DNA of 24,878 nucleotides from Stenotrophomonas sp. UBA2302 (GCA_002345545.1 DDVW01000039.1:1-24878), one strand, 5' to 3'; shown: positions 7,608-15,370, numbered from the stretch's first letter. Translations and numbers: made by a program. Notes: generated by a model not told the origin, from the letters alone.

Positions 7608-8504
7608 TCAGGGATGATCCACCGTGCCGCTGCGGCGCGCGTGCTGCACCCGCTCGCGATGCAGCAGGTACAGGCCGCTGGCGACGATGATCGCCCCGCC
7701 CAGCCAGGTCAGCCGGTCCGGCAGCACGCCCCACAGCAGCAGGTCCAGGCCGATCACCCAGACCAGCCCGGTGTATTCCAGCGGCGCGACCAGCGAGGCT
7801 TGGCCCAGTTGGAACGCCCGCGTCAGCGCGATCTGCCCCAACGCCCCGGCCAGACCCATGCCGGCGATCAGCGCGGCATGCTTCCACTGCAGCGGCTGCC
7901 ACTGCGGCCACGCCAGCAGCCCGGCACCGACGGCCATGATCAGCAGGAACCACACCACCATCGACTGCGAGGTGTCGGTGCGGGTCAGCAGGCTCACCGT
8001 CACCGAGGCGATGGCGTAGGCCAGCGCCGCCACCAGCACCATCAGCCCAGGCAGCGAGATGATGCCGTCCACGCCGGGGCGCAACACCACCAGCACCCCG
8101 ACCAGACCGATGCCGATCGCCACCCAGCGCCGCGGGCCCACGTGTTCGCCCAGCAGCGGCACCGACAGCGCGGCCACCAGCAGCGGCGAGACGAAATAGA
8201 TGGTGTAGGCGGTGGACAGCGGCAGCGTACGCAGCGCGTAGACGAAGCAGCCGATCATCACCATGCCCAGCACGCCGCGCAGCAGGTGCAGGCCCCAGCG
8301 CACCGGAATGATCGACCGCGGCCCGGCGGTGGCCAGCACCCACACCAGCACGAACGGCAACGACGCCGCGCCACGCAGCATGGTGACCTGCAAGGTGGGG
8401 TAGCTGGCCGACAGCATCTTCATGCCGGCATCCATCAGCGAGAAGAAGGCGACGGCAGCCAGCATCCAGGCGATGGCGCGCGCGGGGGATTTGCTCGGAG
8501 ACAT
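7608..8504 (-). CDS. DMT-superfamily (EamA) transporter
   Basis: 298 residues from the ATG at 8504; a TTG ten codons upstream gives a longer but less likely form. The protein is almost entirely hydrophobic, with about ten predicted membrane helices in two EamA-like halves. The first half runs from AIAWMLAAVAFFSLMDAGMKML to AYTIYFVSPLLVAALSVPLLGE. The second half contains the matching ASLVAPLEYTGLVWVIGLDLLLWG motif. The repeated position of a helix-breaking proline before a glutamate-containing helix is typical. Members of this superfamily export amino acids, purines or other metabolites; nothing in the sequence reveals the substrate. It is divergent from yajQ and 130 bases upstream of metN on the same strand, with no terminator visible between. 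Confidence 0.85.
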   Translation of the reverse strand: MSPSKSPARAIAWMLAAVAFFSLMDAGMKMLSASYPTLQVTMLRGAASLPFVLVWVLATAGPRSIIPVRWGLHLLRGVLGMVMIGCFVYALRTLPLSTAYTIYFVSPLLVAALSVPLLGEHVGPRRWVAIGIGLVGVLVVLRPGVDGIISLPGLMVLVAALAYAIASVTVSLLTRTDTSQSMVVWFLLIMAVGAGLLAWPQWQPLQWKHAALIAGMGLAGALGQIALTRAFQLGQASLVAPLEYTGLVWVIGLDLLLWGVLPDRLTWLGGAIIVASGLYLLHRERVQHARRSGTVDHP

Positions 8505-8661
8505 GGCGCGATTATCCGCCCTCGCCCAGCGCAAGGCACCCGCTCGGGCATTGCATGTTCAGGCGGGATCACGCGCCGGCCCGGCGGCTTTCCCGCCCGT
8601 CACACCCGGCCGCAGCGCGCCCGTTGCCCCCGGGCCATCACCTGCACAGCACCCCGGCGCA

Positions 8662-8687
8662 GCCGCAGGCGCCCCGCTGCCTGCGGC
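8662..8687. promoter_or_regulatory. Perfect 9-base inverted repeat in the yajQ promoter region
   Basis: GCCGCAGGC (8662-8670) and its exact complement GCCTGCGGC (8679-8687) are separated by 8 bases. The repeat occupies the place where a -35 element of the yajQ promoter would be (the -10 starts at 8698). It could be an operator or only GC-rich sequence symmetry. Confidence 0.35.
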
Positions 8688-8697
8688 GCCTATCGCC

Positions 8698-8703
8698 TAG
8701 AAT
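8698..8703 (+). promoter_or_regulatory. Candidate -10 of yajQ
   Basis: TAGAAT lies 31 bases before the ATG and is followed by GGAGCCCGTTTTC, a pattern shared with rsmC, msrB and the gene at 21465. No consensus -35 is seen. Confidence 0.5.
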
Positions 8704-8734
8704 GGAGCCCGTTTTCATTGCCGGGAGCAGGCCC

Positions 8735-9220
8735 ATGCCTTCCTTTGACGTCGTCTCCGAAGTCGACAAGCACGAGCTGACCAACGCCATCGACCAGGCC
8801 AACCGCGAGCTGTCCACCCGCTTCGACTTCAAGGGCGTGGATGCCAAATACGTGCTGGAAGACGAGAAGCTGATCAAGCTGACCGCACCGACCGATTTCC
8901 AGCTCAAGCAGATGGGCGACATCCTCAAGCAGCGCCTGGGCGCACGGCAGATCGATTTCCGCTGCCTGGAATTCGGCGACATCGACACCAACCTGGGCGG
9001 CGCGCGCCAGCAGGTCACTGTCAAGCAGGGCATCGAGCAGAAGCTGGCCAAGCAGATCGCCGCGAAGATCAAGGAGGCCAAGCTCAAGATCGACACCCAG
9101 ATCAACGGCGACAAGCTGCGCGTGACCGGCAAGAAGCGCGACGACCTGCAGGACGTGATCGCGCTGCTGAAGAAGACCGAGTTCGAAGTGCCGCTGCAGT
9201 TCGAGAACTTCCGTGACTGA
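8735..9220 (+). CDS. yajQ: YajQ-family nucleotide-binding protein (cyclic di-GMP effector type)
   Basis: 161 residues, the family's normal length, starting MPSFDVVSEVDKHELTNAID and ending LPLQFENF-like (VPLQFENFRD). It contains the conserved RFDFKG, ITAPTDFQLKQM-like (LTAPTDFQLKQM) and KLKIDTQINGDKLRVTGKKRDDLQ blocks. The fold is two RNA-recognition-like halves. Established work on Xanthomonas XC_3703 and its Stenotrophomonas counterpart shows YajQ proteins binding cyclic di-GMP and modulating a LysR-type regulator of virulence and biofilm genes; that role is transferred here by family. GGGAG sits 8-12 bases before the ATG. A longer in-frame reading upstream is rejected because the promoter and ribosome-binding site lie inside it. 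The next gene follows directly or overlaps. Confidence 0.93.
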   Translation: MPSFDVVSEVDKHELTNAIDQANRELSTRFDFKGVDAKYVLEDEKLIKLTAPTDFQLKQMGDILKQRLGARQIDFRCLEFGDIDTNLGGARQQVTVKQGIEQKLAKQIAAKIKEAKLKIDTQINGDKLRVTGKKRDDLQDVIALLKKTEFEVPLQFENFRD

Positions 9221-9230
9221 GTCCACGACC

Positions 9231-9776
9231 ATGGCGGACGCCACCGACCCGATCGCCGTCACCCGCCGCTGGGTGGAGAAGGCGGTGATCGGCCTGAACC
9301 TGTGCCCGTTCGCCAAGGCGGTGTACGTCAAGGAGCAGGTGCGCTTCGTGCTCAGCGACGCCTCCACGCCCGAGGCGCTGCTGGAAGAACTGGCCGAGGA
9401 ACTGCTGCGGCTGCGCGACACCCCGGCCGAGCAGATCGATACCACGCTGATCATCCACCCGGACGTGCTGACCGATTTCCTCGACTACAACGACTTCCTC
9501 GACAACGCCGACGCGGCGGTGGAGGCGCTGGACCTGCAGGGCATCCTGCAGGTGGCCAGTTTCCACCCGGATTACCAGTTCGCCGGCTCGGCGGCCGATG
9601 ACGTGTCCAACTACACCAACCGCTCGCCGTATCCGACCCTGCACCTGCTGCGCGAGGACAGCGTGGAACGGGCGGTGGCCGCGTTCCCGGACCCGGACGT
9701 GATCGTCGAGCGCAACATCGCCACGCTCGACAGGCTCGGCGTGGACGGTTGGAACCGGCTGCTGGCCGACGACTGA
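9231..9776 (+). CDS. DUF1415 family protein
   Basis: 181 residues from the ATG at 9231. A GTG at 9213, overlapping the end of yajQ by 8 bases, would add MTESTT and is equally possible. The protein matches the DUF1415 family by its opening PIAVTRRWVEKAVIGLNLCPFAKAV, with a conserved cysteine in the LCPFA motif, by the central HPDYQFAG block (SFHPDYQFAGSAADDVSNYTNRSPYPTLHLLRED), and by the ending. It is soluble with no signal peptide. The function is unknown. It forms a tight two-gene unit with yajQ and is closed by a terminator-like hairpin. It is convergent with the broken HAD gene. Confidence 0.85.
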   Translation: MADATDPIAVTRRWVEKAVIGLNLCPFAKAVYVKEQVRFVLSDASTPEALLEELAEELLRLRDTPAEQIDTTLIIHPDVLTDFLDYNDFLDNADAAVEALDLQGILQVASFHPDYQFAGSAADDVSNYTNRSPYPTLHLLREDSVERAVAAFPDPDVIVERNIATLDRLGVDGWNRLLADD

Positions 9777-9807
9777 CCTGCGGCTTCGGCGAGCGACAGC
9801 TCCTGGG

Positions 9808-9839
9808 ACGGCGCGATGTGAAAGAGTCGCGCCGTTTCT
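9808..9839 (+). terminator. Probable Rho-independent terminator after DUF1415
   Basis: ACGGCGCGA (9808-9816) pairs exactly with TCGCGCCGT (9827-9835) across a 10-base loop and is followed by TTCT. It begins 31 bases after the stop codon. Confidence 0.7.
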
Positions 9840-9860
9840 ATTGGATTGAAGCCCGGGCCG

Positions 9861-10558
9861 TCATTCGGCCTGCAGTACCGGCGCGGTATCCAGCCACGGC
9901 AACAGCTGTCGCCGCACCTCATGCAGCGAGCCGACGATGCGATGCCCCAGCGCCCGCACGCCTGCATCCGGCGCCAGCAGGTCGGGAACCTGCACCGTGG
10001 TCATGCCCGCGGCCAGCGCCGCACGCACGCCGGTGGGCGAGTCCTCCAGCGCCAGGCAGTGGGACGGATCGACATCCAGCTTGCGCGCGGCCAGCAGGTA
10101 GATATCCGGCGCCGGCTTGGAATGGGCGACCTCGCTGCTGGTCGCCACCGCGTTGAAATAGTGCAGCAGCCCGGCCGCTTCGAGCTTGCGCGAGGCCAGC
10201 GGCTGGCGGGTGGCAGTGGCCACCGCGCGTGGCACCGCGTGTTCGACCAGCAGTTCCAGCAGCTCGACGATGCCCGGCCGGTGCGGCACCCCCGCCTCGA
10301 CGATGCCGTCGTAGCGCGCATAGGAGGCGGCCAGCAGCGCATCGGTGCGCTCCATGCCCAGCGCGTCGCCCAGGCGCTGGCGCGTGGCCGCGTCGGAGGA
10401 GCCGATCAGCGACAGCAGCAGCTCGCGCGACACCGTGCAGCCCTGTTGCCGCGCGACATGCTCCAGGCAGCCCAACAAGGCGCGCTCGCTGCCAGCATCA
10501 GCCCGTCCATGTCGAAGATCACCGCGTGCGGACGCCTGCCCAGGACCGCCATTTCCAT
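9861..10558 (-). pseudogene. HAD-superfamily phosphatase, frameshifted near its N-terminus
   Basis: The start ATG (10558) overlaps the rsuA stop as TGATG, and the first residues read MEMAVLGRRPHAVIFDMDGLML, the nucleophile motif (DxD) of a subfamily I HAD hydrolase. After this the frame is lost. The remainder of the protein (SERALLGCLEHVARQQG to the C-terminus, including ATATRQPLASRKLEAAGL, KPAPDIYLLAARKL and LEDSPTGVRAALAAGM) is in the next frame. Relatives have a DSE after GLML; inserting one A (T on the plus strand) at about 10491 restores GLMLDSERALL and an uninterrupted protein of about 232 residues. There is no slippery heptamer, so programmed frameshifting is unlikely. As written the gene gives a truncated inactive peptide, because catalytic Asp and Lys/Asp motifs are split. 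A sequencing or assembly error remains possible. The family resembles beta-phosphoglucomutase/CbbY-type enzymes. Confidence 0.85.
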
Positions 10559-11265
10559 CAGTGCGTTTCTCCAAACAGCGTGGCCAGGTCGCCGGCATCG
10601 AGCTGCCGCCACTGGCCTTCGCCCAGATCGCCCAGCTCCAGCCCACCGACCTTGCAGCGGTGCAGCGTCTGCACATGGTTGCCGACCGCGGCGAACATGC
10701 GCCGCACCTGGTGGTAGCGGCCTTCGTGCAGGGTCAGCCGCGCGTGGCGCGGGCCCAGCACTTCCAGCTCGGCCGGCAACAGCGGCTTGTCGTCCGACTC
10801 CAGCAGCAGTTCGCCGCTGGCAAAGCGCGCAGCCTCGTCACCGCGCAGGTCTTCGGCCAGATGCGCCTCGTAGACCTTGTCCAGCTTCGACCTGGGCGAG
10901 ACGATGCGATGCAGCAGCTGGCCGTCATCGGTCATCAACAGCAGTCCGGAGGTGTCGCGATCCAGCCGGCCGACGCTGGACAGCACCGGATCACGGTCGC
11001 GGAAACGGTCGGGAAGCAGGTCGTAGATCAACCGGCCGATGTCCTTGGTCGAACAGGTGTAGCCGGCCGGTTTGTGCAGCATCAGGGTCAGCCCCGGCGG
11101 CGGGTCCAGCGGCTCGCCGTCGATGCGGATGACGGAGTGCTCCACCTTGTCGTCGGCATACAGCACCTCGCCCTCGGCATCGGTGATGCGGCCTTCGCGG
11201 AACATCCCCTGCACCTGCTTGCGGCTGCCGTAGCCGAGGTTGGCGATGTGTTTGACCAGCTTCAT
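10558..11265 (-). CDS. rsuA: 16S rRNA pseudouridine(516) synthase RsuA
   Basis: 235 residues. It has an N-terminal S4 RNA-binding domain (MKLVKHIANLGYGSRKQVQGMFREGRI) followed by the pseudouridine synthase domain, with the catalytic motif GRLDRDTSGLLL. The aspartate is Asp102, the same number as in E. coli RsuA. Other family blocks are LMLHKPAGY, KVYEAHL and the late EGRYHQVRRMFAAVGNHV. It isomerises U516 of 16S rRNA in an early 30S assembly intermediate. It overlaps rsmC by 4 bases (ATGA) and the HAD gene by 1 base (TGATG). RsuA and RluE/RluB-type enzymes are close relatives; the length and motif spacing favour RsuA. Confidence 0.88.
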   Translation of the reverse strand: MKLVKHIANLGYGSRKQVQGMFREGRITDAEGEVLYADDKVEHSVIRIDGEPLDPPPGLTLMLHKPAGYTCSTKDIGRLIYDLLPDRFRDRDPVLSSVGRLDRDTSGLLLMTDDGQLLHRIVSPRSKLDKVYEAHLAEDLRGDEAARFASGELLLESDDKPLLPAELEVLGPRHARLTLHEGRYHQVRRMFAAVGNHVQTLHRCKVGGLELGDLGEGQWRQLDAGDLATLFGETH

Positions 11266-12320
11266 GCGCGGCCTCCACGGGTGCCGACGATGACCTTGAA
11301 GCCGTCGCGCTCGGCGGCCACGTGCACCTGACCGAAGCTGTCATTGAGGATCTGCTCGTACGGCAGGTGGCGGTTGGCGACCATGAACAGCTTGCCGCCC
11401 GGACGCAGCGCCTGCGCGGCCACGGCGATGAAGCGCTGGCCGATGTCGGGCCGGTCCTCGCGTGCGGGCGTGTGGAACGGGGGATTGGAGACGATGAAGT
11501 CGTAGCGGCCGTCGATGCCGGCGGTGACGTCATGCCAGCGGAAATCCAGCCTGGCATTGCTGCCGGCCAGGTTGCGGCGGGCCAGTTCCAGCGCGCGCGA
11601 TTCGGCTTCGTACAGGTCCAGCGCTGTCACCTTCGGGCAACGTGCCAGCACCTCGGCCGACAGGTAACCCCAGCCGGCGCCCAGATCGGCGCCATGGCCG
11701 GCCAGATCGGCCGGCAGCTGCTCGACCAGCAGCGCCGAGGCCGGGTCGATGCGGTCCCAGGCGAATACACCGGGGCGGCTGTGGAAGCGGCCATCGAGGA
11801 TGGTGCGCGGCGCATCCAGCGCGGCCCAGCGCTGGCGCAGCGCCTCGTCGTGATTCCCCTGGGCCGGCGCGGTCCAGTAGGCACGGCAGTGGTTCTTGGT
11901 CAGCTTGCCGCCGAGGCCGGCCAGCTGCTGCAGGTCGCTTTCACCCGAGCGCGCGCCCTCGTTGTTGGACTGGCAGGCCACGACGATGCCGCCGGGCGCC
12001 AGCAATTCCACGGCGCGGGCGAACAGCGCGCGGGCCTCGTCACGCTGTCGCGGCGGCAACACCAGCACCAGCGCGTAGCGGGTGGCATCGGCCTGCACCT
12101 GGGCCTCGTCATGCACCTGCCAGCCACTGCGCTCCAGCGCCGCAGCGAAGGGGCGGAAGCTCTGCTCACATATCAATTGATCGCTGGCGGCGTGCTCGCG
12201 CAGCGGCCAGCCATCACGCGCGCGCAGGAACAGCACCGGCCCCTGCGGCCAGCGCAGATTGCCGCTGGAAAACGGAAGGAAAAGGGTTTCCAGGGGAGCA
12301 TCGTGCGGGGTAGCCATCAT
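11262..12320 (-). CDS. rsmC: 16S rRNA (guanine-1207-N2)-methyltransferase RsmC-like
   Basis: 352 residues from the ATG at 12320; a second ATG follows directly and a TTG precedes it. It is built like RsmC: an N-terminal methyltransferase-like half without the full catalytic motif, then a C-terminal class I methyltransferase half with the SAM-binding motif GADLGAGWGYLSAEVL and the catalytic SNPPFHTP motif. The N-half ends with the family block GGKLTKNHCRAYW, and the C-half includes RTILDGRFHSRPGVFAWDRID. It methylates G1207 of 16S rRNA. It starts an operon with rsuA and the HAD gene. A TAGAAT -10 lies 27 bases before the start. Confidence 0.88.
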   Translation of the reverse strand: MMATPHDAPLETLFLPFSSGNLRWPQGPVLFLRARDGWPLREHAASDQLICEQSFRPFAAALERSGWQVHDEAQVQADATRYALVLVLPPRQRDEARALFARAVELLAPGGIVVACQSNNEGARSGESDLQQLAGLGGKLTKNHCRAYWTAPAQGNHDEALRQRWAALDAPRTILDGRFHSRPGVFAWDRIDPASALLVEQLPADLAGHGADLGAGWGYLSAEVLARCPKVTALDLYEAESRALELARRNLAGSNARLDFRWHDVTAGIDGRYDFIVSNPPFHTPAREDRPDIGQRFIAVAAQALRPGGKLFMVANRHLPYEQILNDSFGQVHVAAERDGFKVIVGTRGGRA

Positions 12321-12347
12321 CAACCGGCAGAGAATAACGGACCGCCT

Positions 12348-12353
12348 ATTCTA
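12348..12353 (-). promoter_or_regulatory. Candidate -10 of the rsmC operon
   Basis: Read on the minus strand, ATCGCTAGAATAGG followed by CGGTCCGTTATTC is very like the yajQ -10 region (ATCGCCTAGAATGG, then AGCCCGTTTTC). It lies 27 bases before the ATG. Confidence 0.5.
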
Positions 12354-12376
12354 GCGATCCCGCCCGACGCCGGTTT

Positions 12377-12670
12377 TCAGGCCGTATCACCGGGCACCCG
12401 CAACACCTCGCAGATGCTGTCCAGCCACACCACATGCTGTTGCGAACAGCGGCCCAGGTCGTCCAGCCGCACCGTGGCATTCACCCCGGACTGTTCGTTG
12501 TGGTCGAAAAAATGCTGTAGGCTCGGGCGTGCGCTCACCGTTCCCGCCACCCGGTTGCCGCTCTGCAGGACCAGAACCACCCGCTCGCGCTCGGCCAGCT
12601 GGCCAAGCAGCGCTTCCAGCAGTGCAATGCGCAAGGGGTCGGAATAGACATGGGGTGCGTACTGGATCAT
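12377..12670 (-). CDS. DUF3247 family protein
   Basis: 97 residues from the ATG at 12670, chosen because GAGGA lies 8 bases upstream and because MIQYAPHVYSDPLRIALLEALLGQL is the usual family opening. A longer in-frame reading upstream has no support. The middle RVVLVLQSGNRVAGTVSARPSLQHFFD and the end LWLDSI-like VVWLDSICEVLRV follow the family pattern of a small beta-rich fold. DUF3247 is found mainly in Xanthomonadaceae and has no known function. The gene is single, between rsmC and the histidine kinase on the same strand. Confidence 0.78.
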   Translation of the reverse strand: MIQYAPHVYSDPLRIALLEALLGQLAERERVVLVLQSGNRVAGTVSARPSLQHFFDHNEQSGVNATVRLDDLGRCSQQHVVWLDSICEVLRVPGDTA

Positions 12671-12963
12671 CACGGCATCCTCGGTGATGGAAACCACACT
12701 ACGCACATCCCGTGTGAATGCCGCGCAAAATCGCGCCACTGGCACGCGGCTGCCAGCCATCCCCTTGGCGGGCAACGGAATCCCCGCTCCAGGGTGCCAG
12801 CCGGCATGGCGAGGAGCCCCGTATTTCGACCATCCTCATTGCAGCGGCCGGGAGAGAGAGCACCTGCCCGGCATCCTGCGCCGTACATCAGTCTTGCTTC
12901 TCTGCAGGCGATCAGACAACCGCGGATACCCGTGCGGGCAATGTCATTCTCCCGGCCCACACC
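12671..12963. other. Longest gene-free stretch (293 bases)
   Basis: This lies between the histidine kinase stop and the DUF3247 start. Reading frames through it lack family matches or ribosome-binding sites. It must hold the DUF3247 promoter, but I see no convincing -35/-10 pair. CACA-TCCCG-TGTG near 12700 is a short imperfect symmetry. No terminator with a T-run is seen after the kinase. Confidence 0.5.
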
Positions 12964-14607
12964 CTACGACGGCGGCGAGGCGAGTCCGTCATCAGGCGCG
13001 GTTCCGTCACCACTGCTGTCGGGAAACGACTGCCGTGGAAACGGAATGACACGCCGCTGATACGCCGGCAGGCGCACCCTGAATACCGCCCCCTTGCCGG
13101 GTCCGGCACTGGCCGCCGACACATCGCCGCCGTGCAGTCCGGTCAGTTGCTGGACGATGGCCAGCCCCAGCCCGAGCCCGCCATGGCGGCGGGTGGAGGT
13201 GCTGTCGGCCTGGCTGAAATGGTTGAACAAGCGGCCGAAGAATTCCGGCACGATGCCGTCGCCGTTGTCACGCACTTCGATCAGGAACTGCCCCTGCCCA
13301 TGCAGCAGCGCCACCTCGACGTGGCCACCGGCCGGCGTGAACTTGATCGCATTGGCCAGCAGGTTTTCCAGCACCTGCCGCAAACGCGTGGCATCGCCCA
13401 ACACCGGACAGGGAGCTTCGGGCACATGCAGCCGCAGTTCCAGCGGCTTGGCTTCAGCTGCCGCACGCCGCGCCTCCACGCCCTGCCGCACCAGCGCGGC
13501 CAGGTCCAGCACTTCCAGCTCCAAACGCACCTTGCCCAGCAGCAGGCTGCCCAGATCGAGCATGTCCGACATCAGCCGCTGTTGCACCCGCGCGCTGCTG
13601 GCGATCACCTCCATGCCCCGCCGCATCGGGTCATCGGCCTCCATGCGCTGCAGCAACAGTTCGCTCCAGCCCAGGATCGTGGTCAACGGCGTGCGCAGCT
13701 CATGCGACAGCGTGGCGAGGAAGTCGTCCTTCAGGTGCGCCATGTGTTCGGCGGCATCGCGAACATCCCGCTCGGCCTCCAGCAGCATCGCGCGCGCGCG
13801 CTCGACCTCATGCCGGCCGGTGACGTCGGTGCTGTTGCCGCTCAGGCCGATGAAGCGTCCGTCCGCTGAAAACCGGGGTACAGCATTCATCTCCAGCCAA
13901 CGCCACTGCCCGTCGTGACGTTGCGCGCGCACCTCCCGATGCAGCTCGCCGGCTTCGGCCAACGCCTTGTCCAGCCCGTGTTCGAACGCCGCATGCTCGT
14001 CGGGATGCAGCAGGCTCCGCCACCAGTGCGGCTCGACATGATGCCCGGGAGCAGTGCCGAAAAACCTGGCGAACGCGCTGTTGCTGAAGCGCAGCTGGCC
14101 CTGTTCGTCCAGCACCCACACCGGTACCGGCAGGCCATCGGCCAGGGCGCTGAAGCGCGTTTCGCTCTCGGCCCGCTCCGCATCCATCTGCTTGCGTCTG
14201 GAGATGTCGAAGAACAGCACGCCCAACCGGTGCAGCCGCGCATCTCCCAGCCGCACCGCCTCCACCGAATAGAACCGCCCCAGCTGCGGCACCTGCCGCT
14301 CGAACTGGACGGCGCCGCCCTCCTCGACCACACGGGCGAAGACACGCAGCCAGTACGCCTCCAGATCGGGAATCAGCTCGCTTACCCGCCGGCCGGTGAC
14401 ATCCTCCAGTCCGGTGATGCGGCCGAAGGCACTGTTGACCTTGCAGTAGAGCAGGTCCACCGGCACGCCCGCATCGAAGATCACCTCCAGCACACAGAAA
14501 CCGACGCCCGCCGCTTCGATCACCTCCTGGTAGAACTGCGAGCCCTCCAGGCCGGTGCTGGCAAACGGTGACAACGGGAGTGACGAGGGATGGTCGGCGG
14601 AAAGCAT
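12964..14607 (-). CDS. Orphan cytoplasmic PAS-PAS sensor histidine kinase
   Basis: 547 residues from the ATG at 14607. Order: PAS 1 (about 25-140, ending VLFFDISRRKQ), PAS 2 with PAC (about 150-272, RFSALADGLPVPVWVLDEQG to GLSGNSTDVTGRHE), a short coiled linker, the dimerisation/phosphoacceptor domain with SHELRTPL (His302), and the HATPase domain with the N box ENLLANAIKFTP (Asn419), G1 DNGDGI and G2 GGLGLGLAIV. It has no transmembrane segment, signal peptide or receiver domain, so it senses a cytoplasmic signal through PAS. No cofactor-coordinating residue can be assigned with confidence. No response regulator is adjacent, so its partner is elsewhere. Longer upstream reading (to about 15078) would run antisense through the DUF3016 gene and is rejected. 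No good ribosome-binding site is seen before the chosen ATG. Confidence 0.88.
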   Translation of the reverse strand: MLSADHPSSLPLSPFASTGLEGSQFYQEVIEAAGVGFCVLEVIFDAGVPVDLLYCKVNSAFGRITGLEDVTGRRVSELIPDLEAYWLRVFARVVEEGGAVQFERQVPQLGRFYSVEAVRLGDARLHRLGVLFFDISRRKQMDAERAESETRFSALADGLPVPVWVLDEQGQLRFSNSAFARFFGTAPGHHVEPHWWRSLLHPDEHAAFEHGLDKALAEAGELHREVRAQRHDGQWRWLEMNAVPRFSADGRFIGLSGNSTDVTGRHEVERARAMLLEAERDVRDAAEHMAHLKDDFLATLSHELRTPLTTILGWSELLLQRMEADDPMRRGMEVIASSARVQQRLMSDMLDLGSLLLGKVRLELEVLDLAALVRQGVEARRAAAEAKPLELRLHVPEAPCPVLGDATRLRQVLENLLANAIKFTPAGGHVEVALLHGQGQFLIEVRDNGDGIVPEFFGRLFNHFSQADSTSTRRHGGLGLGLAIVQQLTGLHGGDVSAASAGPGKGAVFRVRLPAYQRRVIPFPRQSFPDSSGDGTAPDDGLASPPS

Positions 14608-14724
14608 GGCGGTGCGGGGGGAGTACCGGGATGCGGCAGGCGGAATCAGTCTGTGCCGGCGGCAATCCACGCAACGTGATGATGAATCGCGCGCAACCTG
14701 TATGCGCCGTACGCATGCAATCCA

Positions 14725-14753
14725 TTGCCCTGCCCCCACCGCGGCCCCACACT
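14725..14753 (+). promoter_or_regulatory. Candidate promoter of the DUF3016 gene
   Basis: TTGCCC (14725-14730), a 17-base spacer and CACACT (14748-14753) lie 29 bases before the ATG. The -10 is weak, but the spacing is ideal. Confidence 0.4.
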
Positions 14754-14782
14754 CGATACACGCATGCTCAAGGAGAACGCCC

Positions 14783-15352
14783 ATGAGAACCACCGCCCTT
14801 ACCCCACTCCTGTTGGCCGGCCTGCTGGCCACCGGTGCCGCCTGGGCCGGGCCCCGGACCGTCACCGCGGCCGACGCCCCGCGCGCGCTGCCTGCTGAAG
14901 GTCCGGTGCAGGTGCAATGGACCGACCCGGGCGAGTTCTCCGAACTGCGCCAGAGCCGCAACCGCTGGGAGGCCGAACGCGGCAACTGGGTAGTGAAGCT
15001 GGCCGAGCACCTGCGCAAGCAGGCCGACAAGCAGCTGCCGGCGGGACAGACGCTGGAGGTGACCATCACCGACATCAAGCGTGCCGGCGATTACGAGCCG
15101 TGGCGCGGCCCGCGACTGGACGATGTGCGCTTCATGCGCGACATCTATCCGCCGCGGATCAGCCTGCAGTTCACCCTCACCGGCGCCGACGGCCAGGTCA
15201 TCGACCAGGGCGAGCGCAAGCTGGTGGACAGCGGTTATCTGCATGGCAACCCGCGTCCGTCCGATACCGACCCGCTGCGCTATGAAAAGCAGCTGCTCGA
15301 TGAGTGGCTGCGCCGCGAACTGCGCACCGATCGCAGCACCGCCGGGCTGTAA
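14783..15352 (+). CDS. DUF3016 family exported protein
   Basis: 189 residues with a Sec signal (MRTTALTPLLLAGLLATGAAWA). The mature part has the DUF3016 pattern: VQWTDPGEFSELRQSRNRWEAERGNWV, LEVTITDIKRAGDYEPW, a DDVRFMRDIYPPRISLQF segment and a C-terminal YEKQLLDEWLRREL helix. The predicted location is the periplasm. The function is unknown; there are no cysteines in the mature part and no catalytic signature I recognise. AAGGAG lies 8 bases before the ATG, which decides the start. It is divergent from the histidine kinase, with 175 bases between, and convergent with dadX. Confidence 0.82.
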   Translation: MRTTALTPLLLAGLLATGAAWAGPRTVTAADAPRALPAEGPVQVQWTDPGEFSELRQSRNRWEAERGNWVVKLAEHLRKQADKQLPAGQTLEVTITDIKRAGDYEPWRGPRLDDVRFMRDIYPPRISLQFTLTGADGQVIDQGERKLVDSGYLHGNPRPSDTDPLRYEKQLLDEWLRRELRTDRSTAGL

Positions 15353-15370
15353 TCCCCGATCGCAGAGGTA

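Noticed and set aside
6362..8780. Long plus-strand open frames over metN and the DMT transporter
   Set aside because: They are antisense to well-supported genes and have no ribosome-binding site or recognisable domain.
10485..10498. Programmed frameshift in the HAD gene
   Set aside because: No slippery heptamer or downstream stimulatory structure is evident, and a single missing base fully restores the family consensus.
12718..13869. Plus-strand open frame starting in the spacer and running over the kinase
   Set aside because: It is antisense to the ATPase domain of the kinase, has no family match, and its composition is typical of a shadow frame.
14608..15078. N-terminal extension of the histidine kinase to 704 residues
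   Set aside because: It would run antisense through the DUF3016 gene and starts with a sequence unlike any sensor domain.
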